64,000 nt of DNA, taken from Loxodes magnus (lineage: Eukaryota; Ciliophora; Karyorelictea; Loxodida; Loxodidae). Below, in pieces: positions 39,301-51,710 of this stretch. Made by a program: the position numbers and the translations under genes. The notes beneath the pieces were generated by a model, which was given only the letters and a program-made list of their open reading frames with translations, was not told the DNA's origin and searched no databases. Each line of letters begins with the position of its first letter. The stretch's first letter is position 1. The stretch lies in contig CAMPDV010000287.1 of assembly GCA_946699065.1 (NCBI GenBank), positions 310,001 through 374,000 on the forward strand, given 5' to 3'.

Positions 39301-39849
39301 AAGCAAGGATCTTTATTTTAGTAAAACATTAATAATTAATATTAATATTTAATATTAATATACAGCTTTTCAAAAATATCAATTATGAATAGAAAAGATA
39401 AACTTAATAGGGTATTAAGATTAAATAAGTATATCAAACGATAAAAAGGAATTATAATTAATTTTTACTAAATAGATATTTTAATTTAGTATCATTAATT
39501 TTTAATAAAATAAAAATAAAAAATTATTATTTGAATAAAATGTTGCATTTGGAAATAATTTACTATAATAAAATTAATTGAAAAGCTAAATTAATTAATT
39601 TAAATTATATAATTTTAAATTAAAAATTAAACTATAAATTTATAAAGTAAAGAGTCAAATTAATAAATCACATAATTTTATTTTAAAGGAAATAATATTA
39701 AAAATGTGTTAAAAAATAATTAAAACATTTTTGAATTAAATAATGTAAAATATATAAAATCTTTTAAACATCAATCTAATTTTATAAGCTAAAACTTTAT
39801 ATAAACACTATATAAGTACTACTAAAATATTAATAAAATCTAAATTAAA

Positions 39850-40362
39850 ATGAGTAATAAGAAAAATATATATATTAGACTCATCATATTTATTTTATAT
39901 ATTATTTTTACTTTATTTTTATTTATCTACAAAATTTTCTTTACTTTAATCTTGACTGAGTAAGAAATTTCTCCTTTTATGAGAGAAATGTTATTTAAAA
40001 TATTTTCTTATGCTGTCGATCTGACTAAGATTATTGATTGGATTCCTAGTAGTTCCCAAATAAAGACTAAAAAAATATTAGCTATTCAGTATTTGGTATT
40101 AATTATAATTAAAAAGTAAAACAATAAAATTAAAATCTTCGAAAGCTCCTTTTAGAGATACAAAGTTATAATAGCATTTTTTTGTAAAAGAATGTATTTA
40201 AATATAGTATAGTACTTACTAATATTTGTAGTAAAATAAATATAAAATCTCAATTAAATTAATTAATATTTAAGATAAAATTTTGCTTTAATTGAAAATC
40301 AATAAATATACCATTAATTAAGAAATAAAATTACAAATAAAAGAAAGATTAAAAACCTCTGA
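39850..40362 (+). CDS. Small multi-pass membrane protein, hypothetical (170 aa)
   Basis: One frame runs from ATG 39850 to TGA 40360-40362 (171 codons). It has three hydrophobic runs: IIFILYIIFTLFLFIYK near the N-terminus, ILAIQYLVLIII in the middle and YLLIFVV near residue 125. Between the first two lies a soluble stretch with EISPFMREMLFKIFSYAVD and WIPSSSQIK. The last 45 residues are Asn/Gln/Lys-rich. No family is recognised. The start is supported by the immediate basic-then-hydrophobic pattern typical of an internal signal sequence. No gene is close on the same strand. Confidence 0.5.
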
Positions 40363-40461
40363 TTATCAACTTTTTATAGATATCTGAATTTGAAAATGAT
40401 TCTTTTAATAATTTTTACTCAATGTTATTTAATATACGAAGTTTAGTTTTAAGCCTTCTTT

Positions 40462-40940
40462 TCAATATTAATTATTAATATTTAATCCTTTTAAAATTCT
40501 TTAAGTTTCTAATCTTTTTACTTCTTCCAGCTTAAATTTCTTACATATCTTTAATTAATTGCTATGAGAAATCTTAATAATATCATTTCTTTCTTGGAAT
40601 TATTTAGTAATATAATCAAATTAATTTATTGGTCTTTTAAGTATAGATCCTCAGTATTATTTAATTACTATTTAATGCTCCTTCTATATTTATTTCAATT
40701 AAGATTTACTAAATAGTTAATTTAATTGAGATTTAGACTAATTATAATAATTTTCTCAAGAGAAAGTGAGAAGTTGACACAATTTAGATTCTTAAGCCAA
40801 AAGAATTAGCAACTATAAGAATAAAAATGAATGCAACTGTTTAATAAGTAACTTCAAATTATTATCTTCCTAGTTTTAGGAGTTTTTTTGATGGATTCAT
40901 GAAGCTACAGATAATATGAAATAAATAATTTTTAAAAAAT
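40462..40940 (-). CDS. Hypothetical coiled-coil protein, 3' part
   Basis: A minus-strand frame reads as a hydrophilic helical protein (SQLKQIQKEHQIVIKQ, QFQERNDIIKISHSNQLK, FKLEEVKRLETQRILKGL) down to a TGA at 40462. The frame continues upstream with NYYNQSKSQLNQLF and a hydrophobic piece (LQLLILLAQESKLC). The 5' end is not defined and may lie beyond 41000. No domain is recognised. Confidence 0.38.
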
Positions 40941-42499
40941 TTAAACGAAATTAAAAAAGAAGGGAATGAAGTGCTGGAGATGGAATTCTTGCAAACATTT
41001 TAAGAATTTTTGTTTAATAGTTATATAATCTAGATCAATTTATCTTCCTGAATTTTTTATTTCTAATTTCATCTTCTTTAAGTTAAAAGAATAATGTCAT
41101 ACAAATAATTAGTCAACATTTCATTAGAAAGTTACATTTCTAAAATGTGATTGACTTTTTAGTTATAGTTAAACACTTCTATCTTAAAATTATTTTAAGA
41201 TTTTTGAAAAAAAACTTTAGTTTCTATAGAAAGAATAGCGATATAATTACAAAATAAAAAAGAATTATAAATAGAAAGTTCGTTAGCAATATAAGAAACT
41301 ATTTTATGATTTAAAATACAGTTTTACATGATTTAAGGAATGAAAATGTATAATTGTTACTGCCTCAACATCCAGATGCTACTTCTAGATTCAAATTTCT
41401 TGATTAGAAGAGAGAAAATCTTGCATAATCTTATAAACATTTTTTTGATTCTGTCGAATTTTTCTTGTCTGTTTTGTTTTTTGCTTTATTCTTAACTCTT
41501 CATTTTATTTTCTTTTTATAGTTTTTCTATTTTTTTAGTTTCTTATGTTTCTTATGTTCATATCTTTTAACTTCTAGATTTTTAGATGTAATTCTCTATC
41601 TTCTCGTGAAACAGAACGACCTAAAAAAATTAAGAAATTAAGAAATAAATCAAAAAGCTTATTTTTTATTGAGAATATAACTTATGTACCTCTTTTTTAA
41701 TTCTCCTAAAATAAAAAACAGTAAGAACAAAGAAATCCTGCTATTCATTCATCATAAGATCCTCAAAAAAACTAACACATTTTGGCTATTTAAATCCTTG
41801 ATTATAAAATTTTCTTTCATTTTAATATATTTTCAAGCTTTATAGCATTAAAACAGCAGACAAGTCTACAAATTCAAATCATAATTCTTTTAAAAATCGA
41901 TTAATTTTTGCTCTAATCCGAACTGTGGTTACACATTTTATAGCTTAAATATGCGAAAAGTTATTTCAAAAGGTCAGTTTAAATCCATAGAATTGATATT
42001 TTGCATTTATTAAATGAACACAAGAAAAAAAAAATTATATTAAGCAACTAAATCGAATCCATTTATACCTCTTTGTCATAATCCTTATCTATAAAATAAT
42101 TTTATTAATACTTCAAGATGAAATTCTATGTTAAAATTTGGAGTTATTATAGTTGTTTAAAGTAAAGCTTGATTTAATTTGAGTAAGCTTGGCTTTAGAA
42201 AAATGAAAAAATAAATAATTTTGGGTTGGAAATTACTAAATATGTATTTTTTCTCCTACCTTCACTATTATTTTGCTAAAATTTATAAAATTTGAAATCA
42301 GTGCTTGCTTTACTTGTTGCAGTGGCTCTTGTTATTTTGATTAAAACATTAAACTCATTTATTTAACTTTAGATTATCTATCTTTAATGTATTTTGTAAC
42401 TCCTTTAAGACATTTATAACATAATGAAACATATTTTATTATTGTGATACCATTATTTTTTGATTTATCGCATATTAGTTTATTGTTAAAAAAATATTA
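40941..42499. other. T-rich region, unresolved
   Basis: The plus strand is T-rich, which fits minus-strand coding, and the frame of the preceding entry may continue into it. No motif was found. Nothing else is recognisable. Confidence 0.35.
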
Positions 42500-43140
42500 A
42501 CCTCAAACAAGCTAGGTCTTCACTGTCATAGATATTGATGATTTTAAGATAACTTTTCATGATCTATTCCTTTGGTCAAATCCCAATCATTTTCTATTGA
42601 ATTAATTAACTGCTTTTTAGATATAGAGAGCTTCTTTATTTTCTTTAAGTATTTTTTCCTGTAAAGTAAAATTTCTTGATAGCATTAAATTCTAAATTAA
42701 TTTCCATTTAATTTTCTATTATTTTTTTTGCTTAAGATGGTAACAACTTCTTGCTTAATGTCCAGGCATCTTAAAGTACTAGCATGACTTTGATCTTCTG
42801 TAGGAAATGTGTTTTTTATTAATTTTTGTTCTATTTCTATTTGGTTGTAGAATATTTAGAATTTTTCTGGTTTATAGTTTCAATTATTTTAGATTTTCAA
42901 TATGATCTATTCTGTCTATAAAAATTCCACCTTCGAATTGCTACAAGATAAGGCTTAGAACTAATTCCCATCTTAAAATTGAGTTTAACAAATCTTAAAC
43001 TCTCTATTAAAGATCATTAGCAGTCTTTGTCAATTTTTGATTCTCCATATAAAGAAAGACACATCCTACTATGTGTTATTGGGTTTATGGAATAGGTTTG
43101 CTTCTTTGAAGTAATATATTTATAATAATTTGATGTTATT
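42500..43140 (-). mobile_element. Retroelement ORF1-like copy, degenerate, inverted
   Basis: On the minus strand the order matches the other ORF1 copies: a helical start (MENQKLTKTANDLQQRVQDL, LLNSIL, LILQQFEGGIF), a decayed zinc-knuckle region (YFKMPGHQARSCYHL) and the conserved downstream text that includes AVN and DWDLTKG-like pieces. It is clearly related to 25639-26341 and 45192-45860. It is not whole, with at least one break. It lies between unrelated host sequences. Confidence 0.6.
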
Positions 43141-43519
43141 GGATTATTTTCACTAAAAAGTTAAAGGACTAAACAAAATTAAGTTTCTATTTCTAAAGCT
43201 AAAGAACTAAAACGATGCTGATTAGAGATATACGCTTAATAAAGCTAATAATAAATAAATTATAATATACATTTATTTTACTAAAATACTTAAAGTAATC
43301 AAAAAAACTAGCATAATGCATAGATATCTTAAGATTAAATTAAGACATAAAAATTAAAAATTAGTTAACAAAAAAGGAAACTAAATTCCTTTAGTTTTAT
43401 TGAGTTATAAGGGAACTATGATTTATATATAAATATCATAAGTATATGTCCCTTTTTTACATAATAAGTAGTATACTCAATTTTAAATCAAATATCAATA
43501 TATAGAAGTCTCTTTAAAA

Positions 43520-44600
43520 ACTCAAATCAAATAAGAATAGACATTGAAGATTTTAGTGGTTCTGGAAGTGTTGAAACTTATGTATTTTTTGATGATATAA
43601 GGAATTCATTGAAAATTAATAAAAATATTATGCAATTATAACAAAATTATTTGAAGATTATTTCGAATCTGTTTTAAGAAAATGATAAATGAATTTATTC
43701 CGTTAAATAATTTAAGATTCAACTAATACTTTTAACAAATGCCTTAGTTTCACCTAAACTTCTAATATAGGAATTTAAAATATATACCTATTTTTAATTC
43801 TTAAAATTAGCATGCTGTGATTTTCAAATATAAATCCGATACAACTTTAAGTACTAACTCGGGTGGAACTTTCGGTTATGAGTCAAATTCTCAATTATAT
43901 TGACAAACATCAACAAAAAAAACATAAACTGATGCATTACAGCTAAATTACTGCCAATAGAAGAATCTAGTTCTTGATAAAAGATATTTTATTCATTTTC
44001 TGACATTAAAAAGACAGGAATCGTATAAATTGTATTAGCAGACTGAAACCTTGATAATAACTTAGCAAATAATGTTCTCTTTGATACCAAAAAAAATAGT
44101 TTAGGATCAAATTTCAAATATTTATAAAAAAGTAGTGTTATATGTGGTTCATGAAACTATTTTAATAAGCATCTTAATAATTTAAAGCATGCACAATAAG
44201 CAAATGTGAAAAATGCGATTAAACAACATCTTAAAAATGAATAGATGGATAGAAGTGTACTCAAAATACATGTGATGGTACCTTCAGTCCCTTCCGTCCA
44301 ATTAATAAGATAAGGATAACGATGATATATGCTAACTTGTCATGAAGTAATTCCAGGATGTACTCGGTGCACATAAGAAGGAAGTATATGTTCTTAATGT
44401 ACTAGTGGTTATTAACTTAAAAGTGATAGTTACTAATCTTGTGAAAATTTAGTAACTAAATGTATTTTATGTAGTTAAAATATTTATTAGTTATGCTTAT
44501 AAGGTAAAAAAGACACACGGGGTTTGCTAAAATTCCTGCTTCTAAGATTAGTGAGGTTATGACTACGACTTTGTTTGCTTAGATTGCTCTTTATTTTTTA
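43520..44600 (+). CDS. Cysteine-rich surface-protein-like gene, frames discontinuous
   Basis: Plus-strand text near 44170-44300 reads ACTISKCEKCDQTTSQK and KCTQNTCDGTFSPF. Near 44340-44480 it reads CHEVIPGCTRCTQEGSICSQ, CTSGYQLKSDSYQSCENLV and TKCILCSQNIYQLC. This spacing of paired Cys, with a GYxL motif, is typical of ciliate cysteine-rich surface proteins, many of them GPI-anchored. Upstream (43520-44150) other frames contain FSGSGSVETYVFFDDIRN and LSTNSGGTFGYESNSQLYW. The pieces lie in different frames, so the gene either has introns or is decaying. No signal peptide or anchor was pinned down. If functional it would be extracellular. Confidence 0.5.
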
Positions 44601-45191
44601 ATGGATACTTGATTTATAGTAAATAGATCCAAGCTTTTTTAGAATACACTTTAGGTTAATTTTTCGATTTTAAAAACTAAAGTTGCTAGAGATGCTCTCA
44701 AGAACTAGAAGACTGCATTTCTAGCTCTCTTGATTTAGATTCTTGCTTCTAATATTAAAATCGTAAGATAAAATGATATAATCTATTATTAAAAAATGAG
44801 ACTAAAATAAAAAACTTAATTTTTATTATTTGATTTATCATTTTTTATTGCTATTACATATAGTCAGATTAAAGTCAGTATTATTATTTATAATAAATTA
44901 ACTTCTAATTATTTTTTTTATTTCTATTTACATTTTTAATTATTTATGAATTAAGGTTTTCAAATAAAATATTATAAAGAATTTAAGTTAAGCTTATTAT
45001 AACCTCCTTTTAAAAAATGTCTAAATTAATTAAACATAAAAATTATCTTTTCTAACTAACTAGAAATTATTACAATGCTTAAGAACTAACTAAAATAAGA
45101 TATGAGATTAAGCTTTATTTAGATATAAGTAAAATCAAAGTTATTACATTTGTTTGATACTACTGAATATTATGATATAATCAGAGTAAAA
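44601..45191. other. AT-rich spacer
   Basis: No gene is seen. The part up to 44760 may still be the 3' end of the cysteine-rich gene. Confidence 0.45.
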
Positions 45192-45860
45192 ATGGAAAAT
45201 TTCTTGCAATAAGTCTCTTCTTAAAAGGATTCGTCTTAGTCAAAATATGACTAATAAAAAGTACTTTAAGAATTTCAAGTTATGCAATTAGAAAATTTTA
45301 AACTCCTAAGAACAGTATAAGAAATAGAAAGAAAAATAGAATATCCGATGACTAACTCACAAGAGAAAAAAATTGAAAATAAACAGTCAGGAAATATAAG
45401 AATAGAAAAATTCAACCAATTCGCAGAATTAACTGAAAGCATATTCTTATAAAAAATATAAATGAATGATCCGATGGATGTTGAGCAGCAGCCCATAACA
45501 ACTTTCATTCCATATCGAAAAATAATGAGATGCTGGTACTGCAAGCGCCCAGGGCACAAAGTAAGAAGCTGCTTCCAATTTTAATAAAAATAAAAGAAAA
45601 TAATAGAAAATTAATGGGAAAATATTTTCAGAATCTATTGCAACTAAGAAGGTAAACTGTATAGAAAAAAATACTACAACTAAAGAGTGACTCCTTATAT
45701 CTAATAGGCGGTTAACGAATTCAATAAAAAGTGACTGGGATTCGACCTATCGGAAAAGATTAGAAATAACAATCTAAAAATCACCAAGACCTATGATAGA
45801 CAAAATCCAACCAGATTTGAAGTTGATACTTATACCTAACTTTAAACTTAAAAGTGGTTA
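45192..45860 (+). mobile_element. Retroelement ORF1-like protein, best preserved copy
   Basis: A continuous frame from ATG 45192 carries a helical, Gln-rich N-terminus, then TTFIPYRKIMRCWYCKRPGH with the rest of an intact CX2CX4HX4C knuckle (KVRSC), then a conserved C-terminal part (ENIFRIYC, KITKTYDRQNPTRFEV). The similarity to 25639-26341 is continuous from the knuckle to the end. The coding part looks whole, but no partner ORF2 follows it, so it is a solitary copy. LINE ORF1 is the likeliest identity. Confidence 0.68.
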
Positions 45861-46615
45861 GCCTAAAAATGGCAGACCCACTATAATCTATTATTTATTT
45901 ATTTATGTTCTTTCTTTGTTAAAATTATATAGATATGTGATATCTTTAGATTTGATGGTGTTATATAGATGCTTTATAAATCATTTTTAAGACATCTTGT
46001 TATTGTTAAGCTTTCTAAATTTTATTTATTTGATTTAATTTAATTTAATTTTTATAAATTTAGAAATGTTTACTTAAAAATCAAACTTTCTAGTAAATGT
46101 TAGTTTTTTTCATTTTTATTAATATTAGAGATAATTTTCTTAGTATTTATTAACTTTTTATTTAGTTAAAAAATTATTAATTTCGCTTAATTTTTGTTCT
46201 TTTAGATTTTAAACTTTACGTATGCTTTTAATTGAGAAATAGCCTCTAATTTCCCTATTTTCTGGATAGATGCTATTTAAAAAAATTTGAACATATATTT
46301 TATTTAGCTGAATTTAAATTTTTGTGATTCATAACCCCCTTGCTCTAAGTAAATACCGTTTTGTATATACAAAAGTTCATTTAAAATGATTAAAAGTATT
46401 CTATTTATCAATTGTCGTTTTTTTAAAATTCTTTATGAATAATTCTAATTAAATTTTGAAGAATAATAATTATTCTCTTAATTAGATTTCATTTCATATA
46501 ATTTTCAATGCAAATTTATAAATATTAAAGTCAGAAAATAGTTAATTCTTAATTTTTGCATTGTTATTTAACAAAAATCATTTTAATAATTGAATATAAT
46601 AATATTTGCTTTTTT
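45861..46615. other. AT-rich spacer with short AATTT-type repeat
   Basis: Contains tandem TTTAA units at about 46030-46056. No gene is seen. It includes the 3' side of the minus-strand MORN gene. Confidence 0.5.
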
Positions 46616-47980
46616 TCAAAACTATTGTTCATAAAATTTATCATTTTCGAACTTTCCTTCTTTCTTAGTTCCGTTTTTTAACCTTAGAATGCCCTGTCCT
46701 TGCTTTAGACCATTTATTCAATTTCCTTCGAAAATTTCTCCATTTGCATAGTAATAAATACCTTTGCCCTGTCTTTTGTCATTTTGAAATTCCCCAACAT
46801 ATTTGTCTCCTTTTTATGGACCTTATCCCCAAATAAATTTTCCTTAGCCTTGTTTTTTACCCTTTACGTAATATCCTTCAAACAGATCTCCATTTTAATA
46901 TTTTTGAATACCTTTTCCATGCTATTTCCCATCAATCCAATCACCTTCATAGAGATCACCATATGCATAATAGTATATTCCTTTGCCATGTCTCTTGTTA
47001 GCATTAAAATCGCCAACGTATTTATCTCCTGCATATTAGCCTTATTCTCAAGTAAAAGTACCTTATCCTTGTCTTTAATATTTTACAAATTATCCTTCAT
47101 ACTTATTTCCGTTCTTTCATATGAAAACTCCATTTCCAAGCTTTTAGTCATTTTCCCAACTTCCCTCGTAGATGTTTCCACTGGAATAATAATAAGTTCC
47201 TTTACCGCATTTTTTATCATTATAGTATTCTCCAATATATTTATCTCCTTTTCCTTAATCCCAAGTAAAAGTTCCTTTTCCTTATTTTTTATTGCTTACA
47301 AAATGTCCTTAGTATCTTTCTCCATTAACTCACTTAAAGGTGCCATTTCCGTTATACAGGTTGTGAAAGAATTCTCCCTCATAGACATTTCCATTTGAAT
47401 AGAAATAAACTCCTTGTCCATGTCTTTTTCCTTAAAGCCATGCTCCCATATAAACATCTCCTTTCCAAGGTGGAACATTATAAAAGTAAACTCCTTTTCC
47501 TTCTTTTTTATCTTAATACCACTTTCCTTCATATTTATCGCCACTTTGATACAAATAAGTTCCATGACCATGATTAATATGACTGTTTTTTATGATGTAT
47601 CCAGTATAGGTATCTTACCCGTAAGCTTTATCGACAACGTATTCAACTTCTTGCTCTCGATAGACTTTATAATTTTAAGGTTCGTACTTGAAAATTTTGT
47701 AAAAGTTTTAAAATTTCTTTTATAGCTAAACTTTATTTTCTTCATTCTCTTGCACCTAAGCAGCTTGCATAAGCATTTTTTATTAATTTTTTTAGGAATA
47801 TTCCTGATAGTCTTCATCTTCATCTTTATCTTTATCTAAATCAAATTCAATATCTTTGAAATGAATTGGTGCAAGTAAATCTTAGTCATTATCAACATCT
47901 TAACACTCTTTATAAGTATTGCTCCTTAAATTTGCCTGAATATTTTTTTATTAATTTTTCCTCCCTCCAAATTCACCCAT
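46616..47980 (-). CDS. MORN-repeat protein with acidic N-terminal extension (454 aa)
   Basis: ATG at 47980 (MGEFGG) and TGA at 46616 enclose 455 codons in one frame. Residues 1-110 are hydrophilic, with an Asp/Glu/Lys tract (FDLDKDKDEDEDYQEY) and a coiled Gln-rich stretch. From about residue 145 to the end are some twelve MORN repeats, such as SGDKYEGKWYQDKKEGKGVY and YGDLYEGDWIDGKQHGKG. The same repeat position reads FTWDQG with TGG at 47261-47263 and FTWEQG with TGA at 47048-47050, a clean demonstration that TGA is Trp. MORN proteins commonly scaffold membranes or cytoskeleton; in ciliates many are cortical. No catalytic domain (for example PIP kinase) is attached. Gly2 might allow lipid modification, though position 6 is not Ser or Thr. 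Confidence 0.9.
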
Positions 47981-50039
47981 CACTCCTTATAACTGGAGAC
48001 TTTTACTTTATTTTTTATGCTTTTACTTTATTTAAGTATTTGCTTAAGCGTTACCCATTTATTAATAAACTTCATCTCAAAAAAAGTTTTAAAATAATAG
48101 CTTTAATTATTTTATAGGTCCAAGTAACTTATTTAAATTCATTCCAAATCTAAAATTAATTTAAGTTTCCCATAAAGTATACAATTGTTGAATCAATATC
48201 CTTTACTTTATTAAGTTTACTCTGTATAAAGCATTAATTCTAATTTTATTTTATTAAAGAGCTAATTAAAAAGGCATTAGCTTTATTTAAAAGACTGATT
48301 TATTTAGGCTTAAGTATTTTTATTTTCTTTATCTTTAATTTAGAATTATATGAATGTTGGATAATCTCTCTAATAAATTCTCTTAAAAACTTAATTAATT
48401 CTACATCTTTATTAATTACTCAGTCCTGCTTATAATATATCTTTATTCTTGCAATACTTAGTAATAAAAAGCTTTACTAACACTTTTTGTAATTTTAGTA
48501 GTTTTTTCTATTTTGCTTAACTTGTTATATATTCCAAAGCTTTACCTATTTTATTTAAGTTAAAGAAAGATAACAAAATCACACTTATTTCTTTTTAAAA
48601 ATATTTCGATTATAGAAATAACTCTTAAGCTTGTAGAAGAACCCTTATAATGAATGATTTGTATAAAAATAAATAAAAATTATAAATGAAACTATCTACA
48701 CTATCTAAGATTTATTATTGCTATTTTTATATATCCTAATTTTAGCTTAAATATACAATTTAATAAAAAGCTATAAAAAAAGAAGCAACTATATCCTTTT
48801 TAATTACATATAGCTACTGAGAATAAAATTTTTTAATTAATTGTTTCATGTTTTAATTAAAAATTATCTAAGGTAGTGCTTGTATAAAATAATATATATA
48901 TGCTTTTAGATTAAGAGTTCTTTGATAAAGATATGTGTGTAAAGAATATCTATAAAAAAGTTGTATTAATTGTGTTTATGTAGAAGCTTATTTAGAAGAA
49001 TATGATTAAATGTAACTTCTTTAATTAATTAAAAAGATTATCTTTACTTTTATCATTTATGTATAAAAATTTAGAATGTATAATAATGCTTAATCAATTA
49101 AGTAATTTTTATTTCACTTTCAACTAAAACTCAATTTTATATAATTTAACCAGATTTTTAAAGGATTTAGTTTAAAGGAATTTTTGTTTTCTTGTTCGAT
49201 CTATGCTTAGCTTATTAAGGTAAATTATAATCATTATGTAAATTTTCCCTAAAATGTTCAGTTTTTTATAAATTGCTTCTAAAAAAAGAAAAAGAAGGCT
49301 ATTTATTTCTCTCTTTTACTTTGCCAATTTCATACTTTGAACTGTAATTTCAATTAACAAAAAATTTAATTTAATATTCATTTCCTAATTATTATATTTA
49401 ACTTAAATTTAATAACTTTTTGGCTCAAATGCTTAGGCAGTTAAATAAGTAGGTTATTAATTGCGAATATAAATTTGCAGGCTGAGAACTAAAAAAGGAT
49501 AGAATAACGGGGAGTAAAGAATTTTATGATTGAATGATATAAATTATAAAAAATTAAAACTACACTGAATATACACTTCTTGATTAAAAATATAGGGAAT
49601 TATTATAAAACCAAGCAAATAATTTAAGTTAAATTTTATGTTTAAATCAATCTGGATTTAACCAATTAAATTTGAGAAAAAGCAAAAAATAAAGAATTTT
49701 ATTGCTGGTATAGCAATGATTTGTATAAGAATAATCATATCTAAATTAAAAGGTAGCTTATCATTATTAATTCATACTAAACACTCGTAATGGCTTAATT
49801 TTTAAATATATATACTAAATTATATCAATTATGATGAAAAGAGTAGATTTATAAAAAAGCAATGCTATTAAATTATTATAAATAGATTCATCATCTTCGT
49901 TTATCAAGGCTTTACTAGCTAAGAAGTATTCTTAATAATTATCACTTTTACAAAGAGCATAAATATTATATCGTTATGATGCTTCTAAAGGAGGAATTAC
50001 GTAATTTTTAATTATTTAGAAAACCTTAAACTCAACAAT
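47981..50039. other. AT-rich intergenic region
   Basis: No motif-supported gene, repeat or RNA. Text around 48100-48600 and 49430-49800 is compatible with coding but cannot be framed. Confidence 0.45.
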
Positions 50040-50594
50040 ATGAAGGACAAAACCACCTTACAAAATCTTGATTTTATAGAAATAGTTTTAGATAGCTTCA
50101 GATTCGAAATCTTAATGCGATCTTAACAGGAAAGGATAAGAGAGGAAATTGATAAATATGTTAAAGATTTTATAAGCAATGTAGTGTCAAAAGAAAACAG
50201 GATATATGCAAAAAATACTTCCATACTAAGAGTTAATTAGAAAAGATTGCAGAATGGAATCAAGTGAACATACCTGAATTATAAAAAATTAACAAGAGGT
50301 AAAACCCAAAAAATAGATTAGTCATTATTGGATCAATTCTAAAAAGATATTGAGTAAAGACTGAGGTCTATCCAAAATATATTAGCTGATTCATTGGCTT
50401 ATGAAAGTATGGTGTAAATTTAAAAGAAGATATAAATTGAAGAAGATTGTATTTAATATAAAAAGATTAATAAAAAAATAGATTCAGATATATCAAGAGA
50501 AGATCGAATGAAACTTATGGAAGAATATGCTGATACAGAAGAAGAATCGGAAGAAAACATAGCAAGAATGATATCTTTCCAATATTTTCTGTGA
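50040..50594 (+). CDS. Hypothetical helical protein (184 aa)
   Basis: ATG at 50040 and TGA at 50592-50594 enclose 185 codons in one frame with balanced, clearly protein-like text. It begins MKDKTTLQNLDFIEIVLDSF, continues with charged helices (RSQQERIREEIDKYVKDF, QFQKDIEQRLRSIQNILAD) and ends in an acidic tract (MEEYADTEEESEENIARM). One TGA is read as Trp (GIKWTYLNYK). There is no membrane segment, Cys/His cluster or known motif. It is less AT-rich than the DNA on either side and has no nearby partner on the strand. It could be a host gene or a first ORF of an unrecognised element. Confidence 0.6.
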
Positions 50595-51710
50595 AATTAT
50601 TAAAACTTTTTGAATCATGGCGAACAAAATAAAGGGTGGCATCATATTAATATATTATGTTATGTATTATAACTTCTAAGTTTTTTTCAAAGCTGAATTT
50701 TATTTGTTTTCTCAATCTTAAATGTAATGAAAATACATAAAAACTCCTATGATGCTTGAAAAGTTTTTTTTAATTGATTATAAGTTAGGTTACAACTCTG
50801 GATTTACTAATTAGATATGCAAGATTAAAATAAGAATTTTATCTAGTTCCTTTTATATATTATGTAAAGTTCATAAATTTAAATGCAGCGCAATACTCAA
50901 CCTCTAAAGCACTTAAGTATTTAAAGCCAGATTCATTGAAATTAGCATCGAAGTTTATGTTTATTTCATGAATTTTTTTATGATTAACAAGAATTGTACT
51001 CTTAAATGAAGAAAGTACCCCAAGAAATGATTTTTGATAAGTATTCTATTAAATGATATAAAATATCATTTTTTATTTTTGAAAAGCATAATTTAGTACT
51101 TGGATAACTTGATGACTCCTTAGTTATACATTTTAAAATTGTTCTTGAAAATTCTTACATGATAGTTTTATATTAGCCATTTTAATTAAAATCCAAATAA
51201 ATGAGCTAATTAGATCTTTAAAATTAAACCTTAATTTAACCTTAATCTAATAGATCTTCATTATTTACTTTTAAGTCTTCTGCTTATATGCTTTTTTTTG
51301 TTGCAAGATTAACTCTAATAAATATTTTCCTTTTTTAATTAAAAATAAATTTAACATCATTAAAAAGTAGTCATCAGTGAATAAGTTGAACTGCAAGCTT
51401 TTGCAACAAAAATTGCTTAAAAATTTAAATTAATATTGATTTTAGATAGTTTATTAATATAAATAGTTAGTAACTTAAAATAGAAAAGCATTTATGTAGT
51501 GGAACTTATAACAATTAAATATATTCCTCTAATGTTTATACTTATTAATTTATAAAAGTTTCTTCAGTCAAACTATAATAATTTATAAAATATAAGTTCA
51601 TTAATAAATAAAGTAAAGAATTAACTTACAGCTAAGATAAATTTATTGCAGCTATATTTATGCATTAAGGCATGTAAAATAGCTTAAGGAAATAGATAAA
51701 TAAATTTGAT
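50595..51710. other. AT-rich intergenic region
   Basis: No gene, repeat or RNA seen. Confidence 0.5.

Larger units (their letters stand above)
36296..39330. repeat. Segmental duplication, copy A
   Basis: Direct repeat of 60200-63340, offset exactly 23,904 bases from 36296 to about 37260 with only a few substitutions. Divergence rises over the kelch-coding part (about 37270-38100), falls again to near identity over 38113-38760, and then the copies drift apart toward 39330. Copy B carries a net 18-base insertion near 38130. The left boundary is sharp at 36296, in AT-rich DNA shortly after the LINE. Confidence 0.9.

Noticed and set aside
46784-47725. Long open plus-strand frames over the second MORN gene, and a minus-strand frame shifted from it
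   Set aside because: They are antisense or out-of-frame readings of the minus-strand MORN repeats.
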